Shown here piece after piece: positions 28,001-36,778 of a stretch of 64,000 nucleotides of DNA. The notes under the pieces were generated by a model that worked only from the letters and a program-made list of their open reading frames with translations, made no database searches and was not told where the DNA came from. Position 1 is the first letter of the stretch; every line of letters starts with the position of its first letter. Source of the stretch: an uncultured Clostridia bacterium (lineage in GTDB: Bacteria > Bacillota > Clostridia > TANB77 > CAG-508); contig CANQGU010000004.1 of assembly GCA_947623465.1 (NCBI GenBank), positions 1 to 64,000 of the forward strand, in the 5' to 3' direction. The translations under genes and the position numbers were made by a program.

Positions 28001-28279
28001 ATGGAAAAAGAATATATAAAAGAAGAAAATATACAAGATAAGACAGAAGAAGAAAAGAATAGGGAATTACTTCGTAGCATAATTGTTACAAGAAAAAGAT
28101 TAGAGGAGGCACATAAAAATTTTGAATTTGCAGAAGAGGATTTAATAGATTATTATTCTTATAATATTAAAGCTAACCAAGCAAAATTAGATTATTTAAT
28201 AAAGCTTGCAAAAACGAAGGGTTTAGTCATGGATGTGGATACACAGAGTAAATTAAATGTAATTCAAGAAGTTGGATGA
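28001..28279 (+). CDS. DUF2508 (YaaL-like) protein
   Basis: This is a 92-residue, mostly helical protein of the YaaL/DUF2508 type. The diagnostic stretch is A-H-K-N-F-E-F-A-E-E-D-L-I-D-Y-Y, followed by KANQAKLDYLIKLAKTKG. I choose the ATG at 28001, ten bases after AGAAAGG; the ATG at 27992 touches the ribosome site. The function is unknown. In many Firmicutes such genes lie near recombination or sporulation genes; here radA follows. Its 3' end forms part of a terminator. Confidence 0.75.
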   Translation: MEKEYIKEENIQDKTEEEKNRELLRSIIVTRKRLEEAHKNFEFAEEDLIDYYSYNIKANQAKLDYLIKLAKTKGLVMDVDTQSKLNVIQEVG

Positions 28280-28298
28280 AAACTTCTTGATTTTTTTT
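28265..28298 (+). terminator. Terminator overlapping the DUF2508 stop
   Basis: CAAGAAGTT (28265-28273) pairs with AACTTCTTG (28281-28289) and is followed by eight T. The left arm is part of the coding sequence. Confidence 0.9.
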
Positions 28299-28412
28299 GT
28301 ATATTATAGTAGAATTTAAAAATAAATAATCGAAAAAAATTAACAAATTCTATATTAAAATTCAAAAGTTCATAAAAAAAATTAAGCATACCAAGAGAGG
28401 GAGATAATATAA

Positions 28413-29786
28413 ATGGCAAAAACAGCAAAAACAGTATTTGTATGTAACGAATGTGGATACGAAAGTGCAAAATGGATGGGAAAATGTCCAGCATGCAATA
28501 GTTGGAACACCTTTTTTGAACAAAAAATAGACAAAGTTACAGAAAATGGAGTAAAAAAATTAAAAACAAGAAATGAAGCAAAGCTATTAAATTCATATAA
28601 AGGGCAAGATGTAAGTAGAACATCTACTGGATTTAATGAATTAGATAGAGTATTAGGTGGAGGTTTAGTAAAAGGTTCTTTAATATTGCTAGGAGGAGAG
28701 CCAGGAATAGGTAAATCTACGCTTATATTAGAGCTATGTGACAAAATAAAAGGAGAAGGCAAAGTTTTATATGTATCTGGAGAAGAATCGGCAGAACAAA
28801 TAAAATTAAGAGCAGATAGACTAGGAATAAATAATGATGACATTTTATTTTTAGGCGAAACAGATATAGATGTAATAAATGAGCAAATAGAAGAAATTAC
28901 TCCAAAGCTTGTAATAATAGACTCAATTCAAACAATGTATTCAGAGGAGCTAACAGCAGCGGCCGGAAGTGTAAGCCAAGTAAGAGAAATAACATCTCAA
29001 ATAATGAGAATGTGCAAATCAAAAGATATTACAACAATTATAATAGGACATGTAACAAAAGATGGAACAATAGCAGGACCAAGAGTTTTAGAACACATGG
29101 TAGATACAGTTTTATATTTAGAAGGAGAAAGATATTTTTCATACAGAATTTTAAGAGGAGTAAAAAATAGATTTGGTTCAACAAACGAAATTGGAATGTT
29201 TGAAATGAAAGGAGAAGGGCTTGTAGAAATTAAAAATCCATCAGAAATTTTAATTTCAGAAAGAGACGACAATCCATCAGGTTCATGTGTAGTTGCAAGT
29301 ATGGAGGGGACAAGGCCGATGCTTATTGAACTTCAAGCTCTAACCACATTAAGCGTATTTGGAATACCAAAAAGAACAGCAAATGGTTTAGATTACAACA
29401 GATTAGCAGTATTAATTGCAGTATTAGAAAAAAGAGCGAATTTAAATATTGGTGGACAAGACATATATGTAAATGTAGTTAGCGGAATAAGGTTAAATGA
29501 ACCATCTGTAGATTTAGGAGTAATATGTGTATGTGCATCATCATTTAAAAATATACCAATTCCAAAAGATACAGTTATAATGGGTGAAGTTGGTTTAACA
29601 GGAGAAGTAAGAAGAATTAACATGATAGAAAAAAGACTAAAAGAAGCAGAAAAACTTGGATTTAAAAGATGCATAATACCAGAAAATAATAAAAAATACT
29701 TAGAAGAAAAATACAAAATGGAAATTATAGGAGTAAAAAATATTTTAGATGCATTAAGAGTTTTAAATTTAAAGAAAAATACTTAA
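28413..29786 (+). CDS. radA: DNA repair protein RadA
   Basis: RadA is a RecA-like branch-migration helicase. This 457-residue copy has the N-terminal zinc motif (C11, C14, C25, C28), Walker A GGEPGIGKST at about residues 94-103, the RadA-specific KNRFGSTNE motif near residue 250, and a C-terminal Lon-protease-like domain. The ATG follows GAGAGGGAG. It is followed by comF. Confidence 0.96.
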   Translation: MAKTAKTVFVCNECGYESAKWMGKCPACNSWNTFFEQKIDKVTENGVKKLKTRNEAKLLNSYKGQDVSRTSTGFNELDRVLGGGLVKGSLILLGGEPGIGKSTLILELCDKIKGEGKVLYVSGEESAEQIKLRADRLGINNDDILFLGETDIDVINEQIEEITPKLVIIDSIQTMYSEELTAAAGSVSQVREITSQIMRMCKSKDITTIIIGHVTKDGTIAGPRVLEHMVDTVLYLEGERYFSYRILRGVKNRFGSTNEIGMFEMKGEGLVEIKNPSEILISERDDNPSGSCVVASMEGTRPMLIELQALTTLSVFGIPKRTANGLDYNRLAVLIAVLEKRANLNIGGQDIYVNVVSGIRLNEPSVDLGVICVCASSFKNIPIPKDTVIMGEVGLTGEVRRINMIEKRLKEAEKLGFKRCIIPENNKKYLEEKYKMEIIGVKNILDALRVLNLKKNT

Positions 29787-29845
29787 AAAATAATATTTAA
29801 AATTCTAAGATTAAAATATTAGTATTAAAAAGTAAAGGAGAAGAC

Positions 29846-30493
29846 TTGGAGATTTTAGACAAAATATTAGACATAATTTATCCACCTTTTTGCGGAATAT
29901 GTGGAAAAGGAAAGAACACATTTCTTTGTAAAAAGTGTGAAGAAAAACTAAAACGAGAAGCGGTATGGGGAAAAGACCAATATGAGGACAAATATTTTGA
30001 AAATCATTTTTATGTATTTAAATATGATGGTATGATAAGAAATATAATTTTAAATTATAAATTCAATGAAAAATCATATTTATACAAAAGTTTTGTAAAT
30101 TTTTTAAATAAATATCAAAAAAAGTATTTACAATTCGATTTTTATGATATAATAATACCGGTGCCAATAAGTAAAAAAAGACTAAAATTAAGAGGATATA
30201 ACCAAAGCTTGCTAATTGCAAAAGATTTGGCAGTAGAATTAAATACAAAAATAATAAATGATATTTTAATAAAACAAAAAAATAATAAACCTCAAAGCGA
30301 ATTAAACAAAATATCAAGAGAGCAAAATGTAAAAGATGTATATAAATTACTTAATAAAGACAAAATAATAAATAAAAAAATACTATTAATAGACGATATA
30401 TACACAACAGGCTCAACAGTTAATGAATGTAGCAAAATTTTAAAACAAGCTGGAGCTAAAAAAATAGATATTTATACACTTGCAAAAGATTAA
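29846..30493 (+). CDS. comF: ComF-family phosphoribosyltransferase
   Basis: This 215-residue protein is of the ComF type, linked to DNA uptake and recombination in naturally competent bacteria. The TTG start at 29846 follows AAAGGAG. An N-terminal zinc finger (C-G-I-C...C-K-K-C, residues about 16-33) leads to the PVPISKKRLKLRGYNQS segment and the PRPP-binding motif LLIDDIYTTGST near residue 180. The CGG in REAVWG is out of frame. The substrate of the phosphoribosyltransferase domain is unknown for this family. Confidence 0.88.
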   Translation: MEILDKILDIIYPPFCGICGKGKNTFLCKKCEEKLKREAVWGKDQYEDKYFENHFYVFKYDGMIRNIILNYKFNEKSYLYKSFVNFLNKYQKKYLQFDFYDIIIPVPISKKRLKLRGYNQSLLIAKDLAVELNTKIINDILIKQKNNKPQSELNKISREQNVKDVYKLLNKDKIINKKILLIDDIYTTGSTVNECSKILKQAGAKKIDIYTLAKD

Positions 30494-30568
30494 AACTTTT
30501 TAAAATATATAAATATAATAACAGTTAAAAAAGACATAAATTAGCAAAAGATTAAAGGAGGAAATTTA

Positions 30569-32515
30569 ATGGATGATTTAATAGAAAGTATATTAGATTA
30601 TGTACGTTCAGACTACACAGACTATGCCATAATGATAAATGGTGAATGGGGGTCAGGTAAGACATATTTTTGGAATAACCAAATAAAGAAAAAAATAGAC
30701 AATCTAAAGTTAAATGGAAAAAGATATACAACAATATATATGTCATTATATGGAATTTCCAACCTAGAAGAAATAAGCAAAAAAATATTTATGGAAACAT
30801 CTCAACTTATGGATAGAAACCTTAGAAAATACATGGATGCACATGGTCAAACAACAATTCCGGAATATGCAAAAACAGGAATAGACATGGCAAACTTCTT
30901 TGGTGCTGCAGCAAATGGAAGTAAAATAGACTATGAAGAATTTTTCTCAACAGATGATAAAGTATTATGCTTTGATGACTTAGAGAGAGCAAATGTTGAT
31001 GTTATAGATATTTTAGGTTATATCAATAACTTTGTTGAGCATGACCACATAAAAACAATAATAATATGTAATGAAAAAGAATTATCAACCAAAATAAAAA
31101 GTAGCAATTTAGAGATGAAAACATTTATTGCAACATATCTATTAGACAAACAAGGCGAGCTTAACAAAAAAGATATACCTATGGTTGAAAAAATTCAAGA
31201 AAAAATAGAGCATGTATTTGACAAAGCAAATGACTATGAAAGAATAAAAGAAAAATTAATAGGAGAAACATTTGAATATGCACCTCAATTTGACTACATT
31301 ATAAATGGAATACTTATGAGATATGAAGGAAACAGAGAATTAATAAGATTTTTAAGAGAAAACACAGAATTAATAATGAACACATTTAAGAAAAGTGGAA
31401 CACGAAATTTACGTATTCTAAAGCATGCTTTAAATGACTTTAGCAAAATATTTGAAGAAGTAAACAAAATGTATCCAAATACAAACAATAGAGTAATGCA
31501 AACAATGCTTATATTTACAATAGCAGTATCATTTGAAATAAAAGCAGGAAAAATTACAAAAGAAAAATTCAAAAACATAAAAGATAATGAAGAATACAAA
31601 TCAATACTTGTTTCTTCAAGAGTATTAAGTGATAATAGGCAATTCTATATAAAAGAATTTGATGGAAATTATTATTACAATTTCAAAGCAGACTATAGAT
31701 TCTTCAAATTTATAGAATATTATGTAAGAACAAGAATTTTTGATATGAAAATTTTTAAAGCAGATATGGACAATGTAAATTCAGACGAAAAATCAAAGAA
31801 AGTTCCTGCATACAAGAAAATTCTTGTTGAAGAATATTGGAAAGTTCAAGACGACAAATTTGTAAAAATTGTTGAAGAAACTTTAGACGAAGTAAAAAAT
31901 GGTGAACTTGAATTAATTGATATTGTTAAACTATTTGAATATTTTGTATATTTTTCAAAAAGCAAATTAATTACCCAAGACATACAAACTTTAAAATCAG
32001 TATTCTTAAATGGAATGAATATAGCATCACTTCATTCAAGTTATTGTCCAAATGTAAATGAAGAATTAGGGAAAGTTATAATAAGAGACGAAAAAGAATA
32101 TTCAGATGAAGAAGTAAAAGAAATTTTGGATAGATTTTATGAACTTAATGAACAGCTTCTTGAAAAAGAATATAAAGATAAAGCAGATGAAATATTCAAA
32201 TGTATTCCAATGAAAATGGAAAAATTCTATGAAAGATTTGACAAAGAATGTGCAAATATTCCAGTATTAAAATACTATGATGCATTCCAAATTTTTCAAA
32301 GAATATCATGTGCAAGCAATGAAGACATAGTTGCAATAAAAGAAAAAATCTTAAAAAGAGCAAAAGATAACGAAGAAGTTGCAAGAGAAGAAGTAGATAA
32401 TTTAAGAAAACTAAAAAGAGTAATGGACGAATATATAGATGGAAAAGATACAACAATAAAAATAGTATTACTAAAAGAATTTGCCAAAGAGCTAGGAGAA
32501 GCTGTTGGAGAATAA
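30569..32515 (+). CDS. KAP-family P-loop NTPase
   Basis: This is a 648-residue protein. Walker A G-E-W-G-S-G-K-T lies at about residues 25-32 and Walker B V-L-C-F-D-D-L-E-R-A at about 132-141. The arrangement matches the KAP group (Kidins220/PifA-type) of P-loop ATPases, which includes the F-plasmid phage-exclusion protein PifA. The C-terminal 400 residues are helical with many charged residues and no recognised domain, and no membrane segment is clear. It has a strong AAAGGAGG site and stands alone between comF and a Y-family polymerase. A role in defence or membrane-linked signalling is inference. Confidence 0.65.
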   Translation: MDDLIESILDYVRSDYTDYAIMINGEWGSGKTYFWNNQIKKKIDNLKLNGKRYTTIYMSLYGISNLEEISKKIFMETSQLMDRNLRKYMDAHGQTTIPEYAKTGIDMANFFGAAANGSKIDYEEFFSTDDKVLCFDDLERANVDVIDILGYINNFVEHDHIKTIIICNEKELSTKIKSSNLEMKTFIATYLLDKQGELNKKDIPMVEKIQEKIEHVFDKANDYERIKEKLIGETFEYAPQFDYIINGILMRYEGNRELIRFLRENTELIMNTFKKSGTRNLRILKHALNDFSKIFEEVNKMYPNTNNRVMQTMLIFTIAVSFEIKAGKITKEKFKNIKDNEEYKSILVSSRVLSDNRQFYIKEFDGNYYYNFKADYRFFKFIEYYVRTRIFDMKIFKADMDNVNSDEKSKKVPAYKKILVEEYWKVQDDKFVKIVEETLDEVKNGELELIDIVKLFEYFVYFSKSKLITQDIQTLKSVFLNGMNIASLHSSYCPNVNEELGKVIIRDEKEYSDEEVKEILDRFYELNEQLLEKEYKDKADEIFKCIPMKMEKFYERFDKECANIPVLKYYDAFQIFQRISCASNEDIVAIKEKILKRAKDNEEVAREEVDNLRKLKRVMDEYIDGKDTTIKIVLLKEFAKELGEAVGE

Positions 32516-32524
32516 TATGGTAAA

Positions 32525-32575
32525 GACCGGTTCTATTTTGTACAATGTACAAATAAGGCCGGTTCTTTTTGTATA
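32525..32575 (+). terminator. Terminator region after the KAP gene
   Basis: GACCGGTTCTATTTTGTA and the following TACAAATAAGGCCGGTTC can form a long imperfect hairpin, followed by TTTTT. A further GACCGGTTCTTTTTT repeat follows at about 32590-32607, giving two T-tailed GC blocks in tandem. Confidence 0.6.
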
Positions 32576-32639
32576 TGTTGTTGGGTAGGGACCGGTTCTT
32601 TTTTTATACAATTTTTTAAAAGAAAACAACAAACAAGTG

Positions 32640-32668
32640 TTTACAAATAAAAATGAAAGTGATATAAT
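32640..32668 (+). promoter_or_regulatory. Promoter of the Y-family polymerase
   Basis: TTTACA (32640-32645), 17 bp, TATAAT (32663-32668), followed by GGAGG and the ATG at 32693. No LexA-type palindrome was recognised here. Confidence 0.8.
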
Positions 32669-32692
32669 AAAAAAGAATGGAGGCGAAACAAA

Positions 32693-34192
32693 ATGAGCAT
32701 ATATTGTTGTATAGATTTAAAAAGTTTTTATGCATCTGTTGAATGTATGGAAAGAGGGTTAGATCCACTAAAAACAAATCTAGTTGTAGCAGATAAAAAA
32801 AGAACAGAAAAAACAATATGTTTGGCAGTTAGTCCTTCATTAAAAGCATATGGAATTTCAGGTAGGGCAAGACTATTTGAAGTAGTACAAAAAGTAAATG
32901 AAATAAATTATAAAAGAAAATTCAAAGCAAAAAATCATGAATTTACAGGCAAATCTTACGATAGCGAAGAATTAAAAAACAATCCAAATTTAAAACTAGA
33001 TTATATTGCTGCACCACCACAAATGGCAAAATATATGAAATATAGTACATCAATATACAGTATATATTTAAAATATGTATCAAAAAATGATATATATCCA
33101 TATTCAATAGACGAAGTTTTTGTAGATATAACAAACTATTTAAAAACAGCAAAAATGACTCCAAGAGAGATGCTAACAACAATGATACATGATGTATATA
33201 AACAAACAGGAATAACAGCAACAGGTGGAATAGGTACAAATATGTATTTAGCAAAAATTGCAATGGACATAGGTGCAAAACATGTAAAAGCAGACAAAAA
33301 CGGAGTTAGAATAGCAGAGCTTGATGAAATGAATTATAGAAAATTATTGTGGAATCATAGACCACTTACAGACTTTTGGAGAGTGGGGAAAGGCTATAGC
33401 AAAAAATTAGAAGAAAACAACATATTTACAATGGGAGATGTGGCAAGATGTTCTATAGAAAATGAAGAATTATTATACAAACTTTTTGGAGTAAATGCAG
33501 AGCTTTTAATAGACCACGCATGGGGATATGAGCCATGCACTATGAAAGATGTAAAAAATTTCAAACCAGAAACAAATAGTTTAAGTTCAGGTCAAGTATT
33601 ACACTGTCCCTATAATTATAAACAAACAAAATTAATTGTAAAAGAAATGACAGATTTACTTGTATTAGATTTAGTAGAAAAAAACTATGTTACAAATCAG
33701 TTAGTATTAACAATAGGGTATGATGTAGAAAACTTAACAAATCCAAGAATAAAAAATTCATATAATGGAGAAATAACTTTAGACCGTTATGGAAGAAAAA
33801 TTCCAAAACATGCACATGGAACTATTAACTTAAAAAAACAAACATCATCTACAAAAATAATAATGAAAGCAATAGATGAGCTTTACGAAAGAATTATAGA
33901 TAAAAATTTATTAGTTAGAAGAATAAATGTAGTAGCATGTAACTTAATAAAAGAAAATGAAATTCAAGAAAAAAAGCAAGATGAACAAATGAGCCTATTT
34001 GTAGATTACAAAAAGCAAGAACAAGAAAATACAAAAGAAAAAATAAAAAGAAAACAAGAAAATAATTTACAACATGCAATAATAGATATAAAAAAGAAAT
34101 ATGGAAAAAATGCTGTTTTAAAAGCAATGAATTTAGAAAAAGACGGAACAACAATTGCAAGAAATAGCCAGATAGGAGGACATAGTGAGTAA
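32693..34192 (+). CDS. Y-family DNA polymerase (UvrX/DinB-like)
   Basis: This is a 499-residue translesion polymerase. The catalytic carboxylates are D8 in CCIDLKSFYASVE and D130-E131 in YSIDEVF. Palm, fingers, thumb and little-finger regions follow, then a C-terminal tail with a beta-clamp-binding motif QMSLF at about residues 432-436. It is longer than DinB and resembles the UvrX/UmuC-like form found with YolD-family partners; indeed a YolD-like gene follows 56 bp downstream. The CGG triplets in it are all out of frame. Confidence 0.88.
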   Translation: MSIYCCIDLKSFYASVECMERGLDPLKTNLVVADKKRTEKTICLAVSPSLKAYGISGRARLFEVVQKVNEINYKRKFKAKNHEFTGKSYDSEELKNNPNLKLDYIAAPPQMAKYMKYSTSIYSIYLKYVSKNDIYPYSIDEVFVDITNYLKTAKMTPREMLTTMIHDVYKQTGITATGGIGTNMYLAKIAMDIGAKHVKADKNGVRIAELDEMNYRKLLWNHRPLTDFWRVGKGYSKKLEENNIFTMGDVARCSIENEELLYKLFGVNAELLIDHAWGYEPCTMKDVKNFKPETNSLSSGQVLHCPYNYKQTKLIVKEMTDLLVLDLVEKNYVTNQLVLTIGYDVENLTNPRIKNSYNGEITLDRYGRKIPKHAHGTINLKKQTSSTKIIMKAIDELYERIIDKNLLVRRINVVACNLIKENEIQEKKQDEQMSLFVDYKKQEQENTKEKIKRKQENNLQHAIIDIKKKYGKNAVLKAMNLEKDGTTIARNSQIGGHSE

Positions 34193-34248
34193 AATTTCAT
34201 AATATAACTCTTTTTACTATGTTGCAGATAAGAAAAAGGAGGTTAATG

Positions 34249-34450
34249 ATGAAAAATTATGATGATATTATAAACTTGCCACATCATGTATCAAAAAAAC
34301 ATCCAAGACTTAGTATGGAAAAGCGTGCTGCACAATTTGCTCCTTTTGCAGCTTTAACAGGATATGAAGATGAGGTTACAAAAACAGCCAAAATTACAGA
34401 AAGTAAATTAGAACTTCGGAAATGAAGAATATAATAAAATAGACGAATAA
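34249..34450 (+). CDS. YolD-like protein, probably read with a +1 shift at CGG
   Basis: The ATG at 34249 is six bases after AGGAGG. The product starts MKNYDDIINLPHHVSKKHPR and contains AAQFAPFAALTGY, the hallmark of the YolD-like family that accompanies Y-family polymerases. In frame the gene hits CGG-AAA-TGA at 34417-34425. Skipping the C gives L-E-L-G-N-E-E-Y-N-K-I-D-E and a stop at 34450, a 66-residue product. The added ten residues look natural for the family but cannot prove the shift, because family members are usually longer than either version. It is thus either recoded or a C-terminally truncated gene. Confidence 0.7.
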
Positions 34451-34579
34451 AAAAAATTTGTATGAATATTTTATATAAAGTAAAAAAAGGTTGAAAAAAC
34501 AAAAAAAATATGTTATTATTGACATAATGACGAAAAGTCATACTGAAACCGTTAAAAATTACTTTAAGGAGGTAAACTT

Positions 34580-35491
34580 ATGAAACGGTATGAGGGAAGA
34601 AGTGTTGTTAAGGAAGAAAAGGGGGTAACCTTTGATGCCTTAGAAGAAACAAGTAAAGAGTCAACTATTGGGAATCTTAATATTGATATAGCTAAAGTTT
34701 CTTCCGAAAATTATGCAAATCCTCCAATTCCGAGGGGGTATATGTATGTTGAAGGAGAATGGTATAACGGATTAGTAATAGAGAGATTATCCGATAGCAG
34801 TCGGTTTACATGGGTTCCAGTTGGAATGTTAATGGCAAATGGAACACTTGACGGAAATTCATTTAACTGTAAATTCGGAAGAAGGAATTTCACAAGAATC
34901 GAATTTTCTGAAAATAGGTTTCATGAGCAATTGACTCCAGAATTAATGTTGAAAATTGAAATTATCAACAAACGTGGCGGATTCTATATCTCTAGCTGTG
35001 CAATTTCCAAAAACAAATTTACAGGAAATCCACAATCCATAAAAGGAGAATATCCTTGGACAAACATCGATTTCAATAATGCAAAAAATCTTGCATCCAT
35101 AATGGAAACAGGCAGAAACTTGAGAAGTACTTTAATTTTGGGTGCAGAGTATGACACAGTACTAGAATGGTTTATGCAGTCAGAAGCAAGGACTCGGGAA
35201 GAAGTTACTGTGAATTCTAGTAATTGGGGAAATTATTGGGATACAGATAAGGCTCCTCAAAAAGTAGTCAAAACAGGCAGTATTGAAGATGGATGTACCA
35301 ACAATATTTATGGATTTGCAGGAAATGTGGATAAATGGACAGATGAACAGTGTGGAATTTTGAATCGGGTCATTCGTGGAGGCAATTATTTCGTTTCAGG
35401 AAGAAATTATCATACATCGATACGAACTATTGCTAATCCTTATTACAAGAGTGACAAGACCGGATTCTATTGCACGCTTTGGGTGATGTAA
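34580..35491 (+). CDS. FGE/SUMF1-like domain protein, foreign codon use
   Basis: This 303-residue protein carries a formylglycine-generating-enzyme-like fold in its C-terminal part. It has a FTWVPVGML strand near residue 74, WGNYWDT near 215, Y-G-F-A-G-N-V-D-K-W-T near 240 and R-V-I-R-G-G-N-Y near 268. Many proteins with this fold are not sulfatase activators but binding domains in phage or defence proteins. It uses CGG for Arg four times (for example in N-R-V-I-R-G-G, where Arg is expected) and GGG and CCG codons that its neighbours avoid. It was probably acquired recently. A GAAA-capped ATGAC/GTCAT hairpin sits about 40 bp before the AAGGAGG site. Confidence 0.7.
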   Translation: MKRYEGRSVVKEEKGVTFDALEETSKESTIGNLNIDIAKVSSENYANPPIPRGYMYVEGEWYNGLVIERLSDSSRFTWVPVGMLMANGTLDGNSFNCKFGRRNFTRIEFSENRFHEQLTPELMLKIEIINKRGGFYISSCAISKNKFTGNPQSIKGEYPWTNIDFNNAKNLASIMETGRNLRSTLILGAEYDTVLEWFMQSEARTREEVTVNSSNWGNYWDTDKAPQKVVKTGSIEDGCTNNIYGFAGNVDKWTDEQCGILNRVIRGGNYFVSGRNYHTSIRTIANPYYKSDKTGFYCTLWVM

Positions 35492-35537
35492 AATCAACAT
35501 TGAAAACTTTATTTGTTTCTAAACACACGAAATGAAG

Positions 35538-35583
35538 GAGAGAACTTGGAGATTTCGAAGTTCTCTCTTTCTTTTTTTTTTTT
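35538..35583 (+). terminator. Terminator after the FGE-like gene
   Basis: GAGAGAACTT (35538-35547) pairs with AAGTTCTCTC (35558-35567) and is followed by a long T run. Confidence 0.92.
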
Positions 35584-35653
35584 TTAATGTATTTACCGAT
35601 ATTATCTCTTATAGAATAAAATAAAAAAATAAGAACAAAATTTCGCAAAACTA

Positions 35654-35682
35654 TTGAAAAAGATTTAGAAATATGATATAAA
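35654..35682 (+). promoter_or_regulatory. Promoter of the BRO-N gene
   Basis: TTGAAA (35654-35659), 17 bp, TATAAA (35677-35682), about 65 bp before the ATG. Confidence 0.65.
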
Positions 35683-35747
35683 TAGAAGAAATAAATGAGA
35701 TATTCAATTGTACAAAAAATCATACAGTTGGAGGAAATGAGGTAGAA

Positions 35748-36605
35748 ATGGACGAAAATAAAATGCACTTGATAAATAAAATTTTTAATAATGAAACTAT
35801 AAGAACAATATGGGACAAAGAACAAGAAAAGTATTTTATTAGTGTTGTAGATATAGTAAGTGTCATATCAGAAAGTAAAGATGGTAGAAAGTATTGGAAT
35901 AAATTAAAGCAAAGACTCAAAAATGAAGGTAATCAAACGGTGACAAATTGTCACCAGTTGAAATTAAAAGCACAAGATGGTAAATATCGTGAAACAGATG
36001 TCACTGATATTGAAGGAATGTTTCGTATAATTGAATCAATACCATCAAAAAATGCAGAACCAATTAAACAATGGTTAGCTCATTTAGGAAAAGAAAGAAT
36101 TGATGAAACATTTGATCCATCGATTGCATTACAAAGAGCAATTGATTTATATCGAGCAAAAGGATATGATGAAGAATGGATTGTTAAAAGAATGAAATCA
36201 ATTCAAGAACGAAAAAAATTAACAGATGTATGGAAAGAAAATGGAATTGAAGGCAATATTGAATATGCAATTTTAACAAATGAAATATATAAAGAATGGT
36301 CAGGAATGACAGCTAAAGAATATAAGCAATATAAAGGATTAAGAAAAGAAAATTTAAGAGATAATATGGACAATATAGAACTTATATTAACAGATTTATC
36401 AGAAGAAGCAACTAAAAGACTAGCAGCAAAACAAAAGCCAAATGGGTTAAAAGAAAATATAAAAGTTGCAAAAATGGGTGGACATGCTGCGAAAGTTGCA
36501 AGAGATGACATTGAAAAAAATCTTGGAGAGTCAGTTGTAACAAAAACAAATAAATTAAATTATAAATATATAGAAGATGAGAAAAATAAAAAAATTTCTG
36601 ATTAA
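35748..36605 (+). CDS. BRO-N domain protein (antirepressor-like)
   Basis: This is a 285-residue DNA-binding-type protein. The N-terminal 110 residues (IRTIWDKEQEKYFISVVDIV, then a K-Y-W-N-K-L-K stretch) resemble the BRO-N domain of phage antirepressors. The middle contains WLAHLGKERIDETFDPS and EWIVKRMKSI segments seen in free-standing chromosomal members in gut Firmicutes. The C-terminal 60 residues are basic. Such genes move with prophages, but no other phage gene is visible here. The regulatory target is unknown. Confidence 0.7.
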   Translation: MDENKMHLINKIFNNETIRTIWDKEQEKYFISVVDIVSVISESKDGRKYWNKLKQRLKNEGNQTVTNCHQLKLKAQDGKYRETDVTDIEGMFRIIESIPSKNAEPIKQWLAHLGKERIDETFDPSIALQRAIDLYRAKGYDEEWIVKRMKSIQERKKLTDVWKENGIEGNIEYAILTNEIYKEWSGMTAKEYKQYKGLRKENLRDNMDNIELILTDLSEEATKRLAAKQKPNGLKENIKVAKMGGHAAKVARDDIEKNLGESVVTKTNKLNYKYIEDEKNKKISD

Positions 36606-36778
36606 AAATATTTTAAAAAGTGGACAATTAGATGAAAAAAGCACCGTCGGAAAAACCGACGTTGATAATTCAAAAAAACAGTAAAGATTTATAATCTTGA
36701 TATAATTTTGCACAATTCACAAAAAACTTTCATAAAATATAACAGAAAATAGTACTTTATGAAAGGAAAGTGTGAAAA

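Noticed and set aside
35748..36605. A prophage around the BRO-N gene
   Set aside because: No integrase, portal, terminase or attachment repeats are visible. Neighbours are housekeeping genes, so it is treated as a stand-alone accessory gene.
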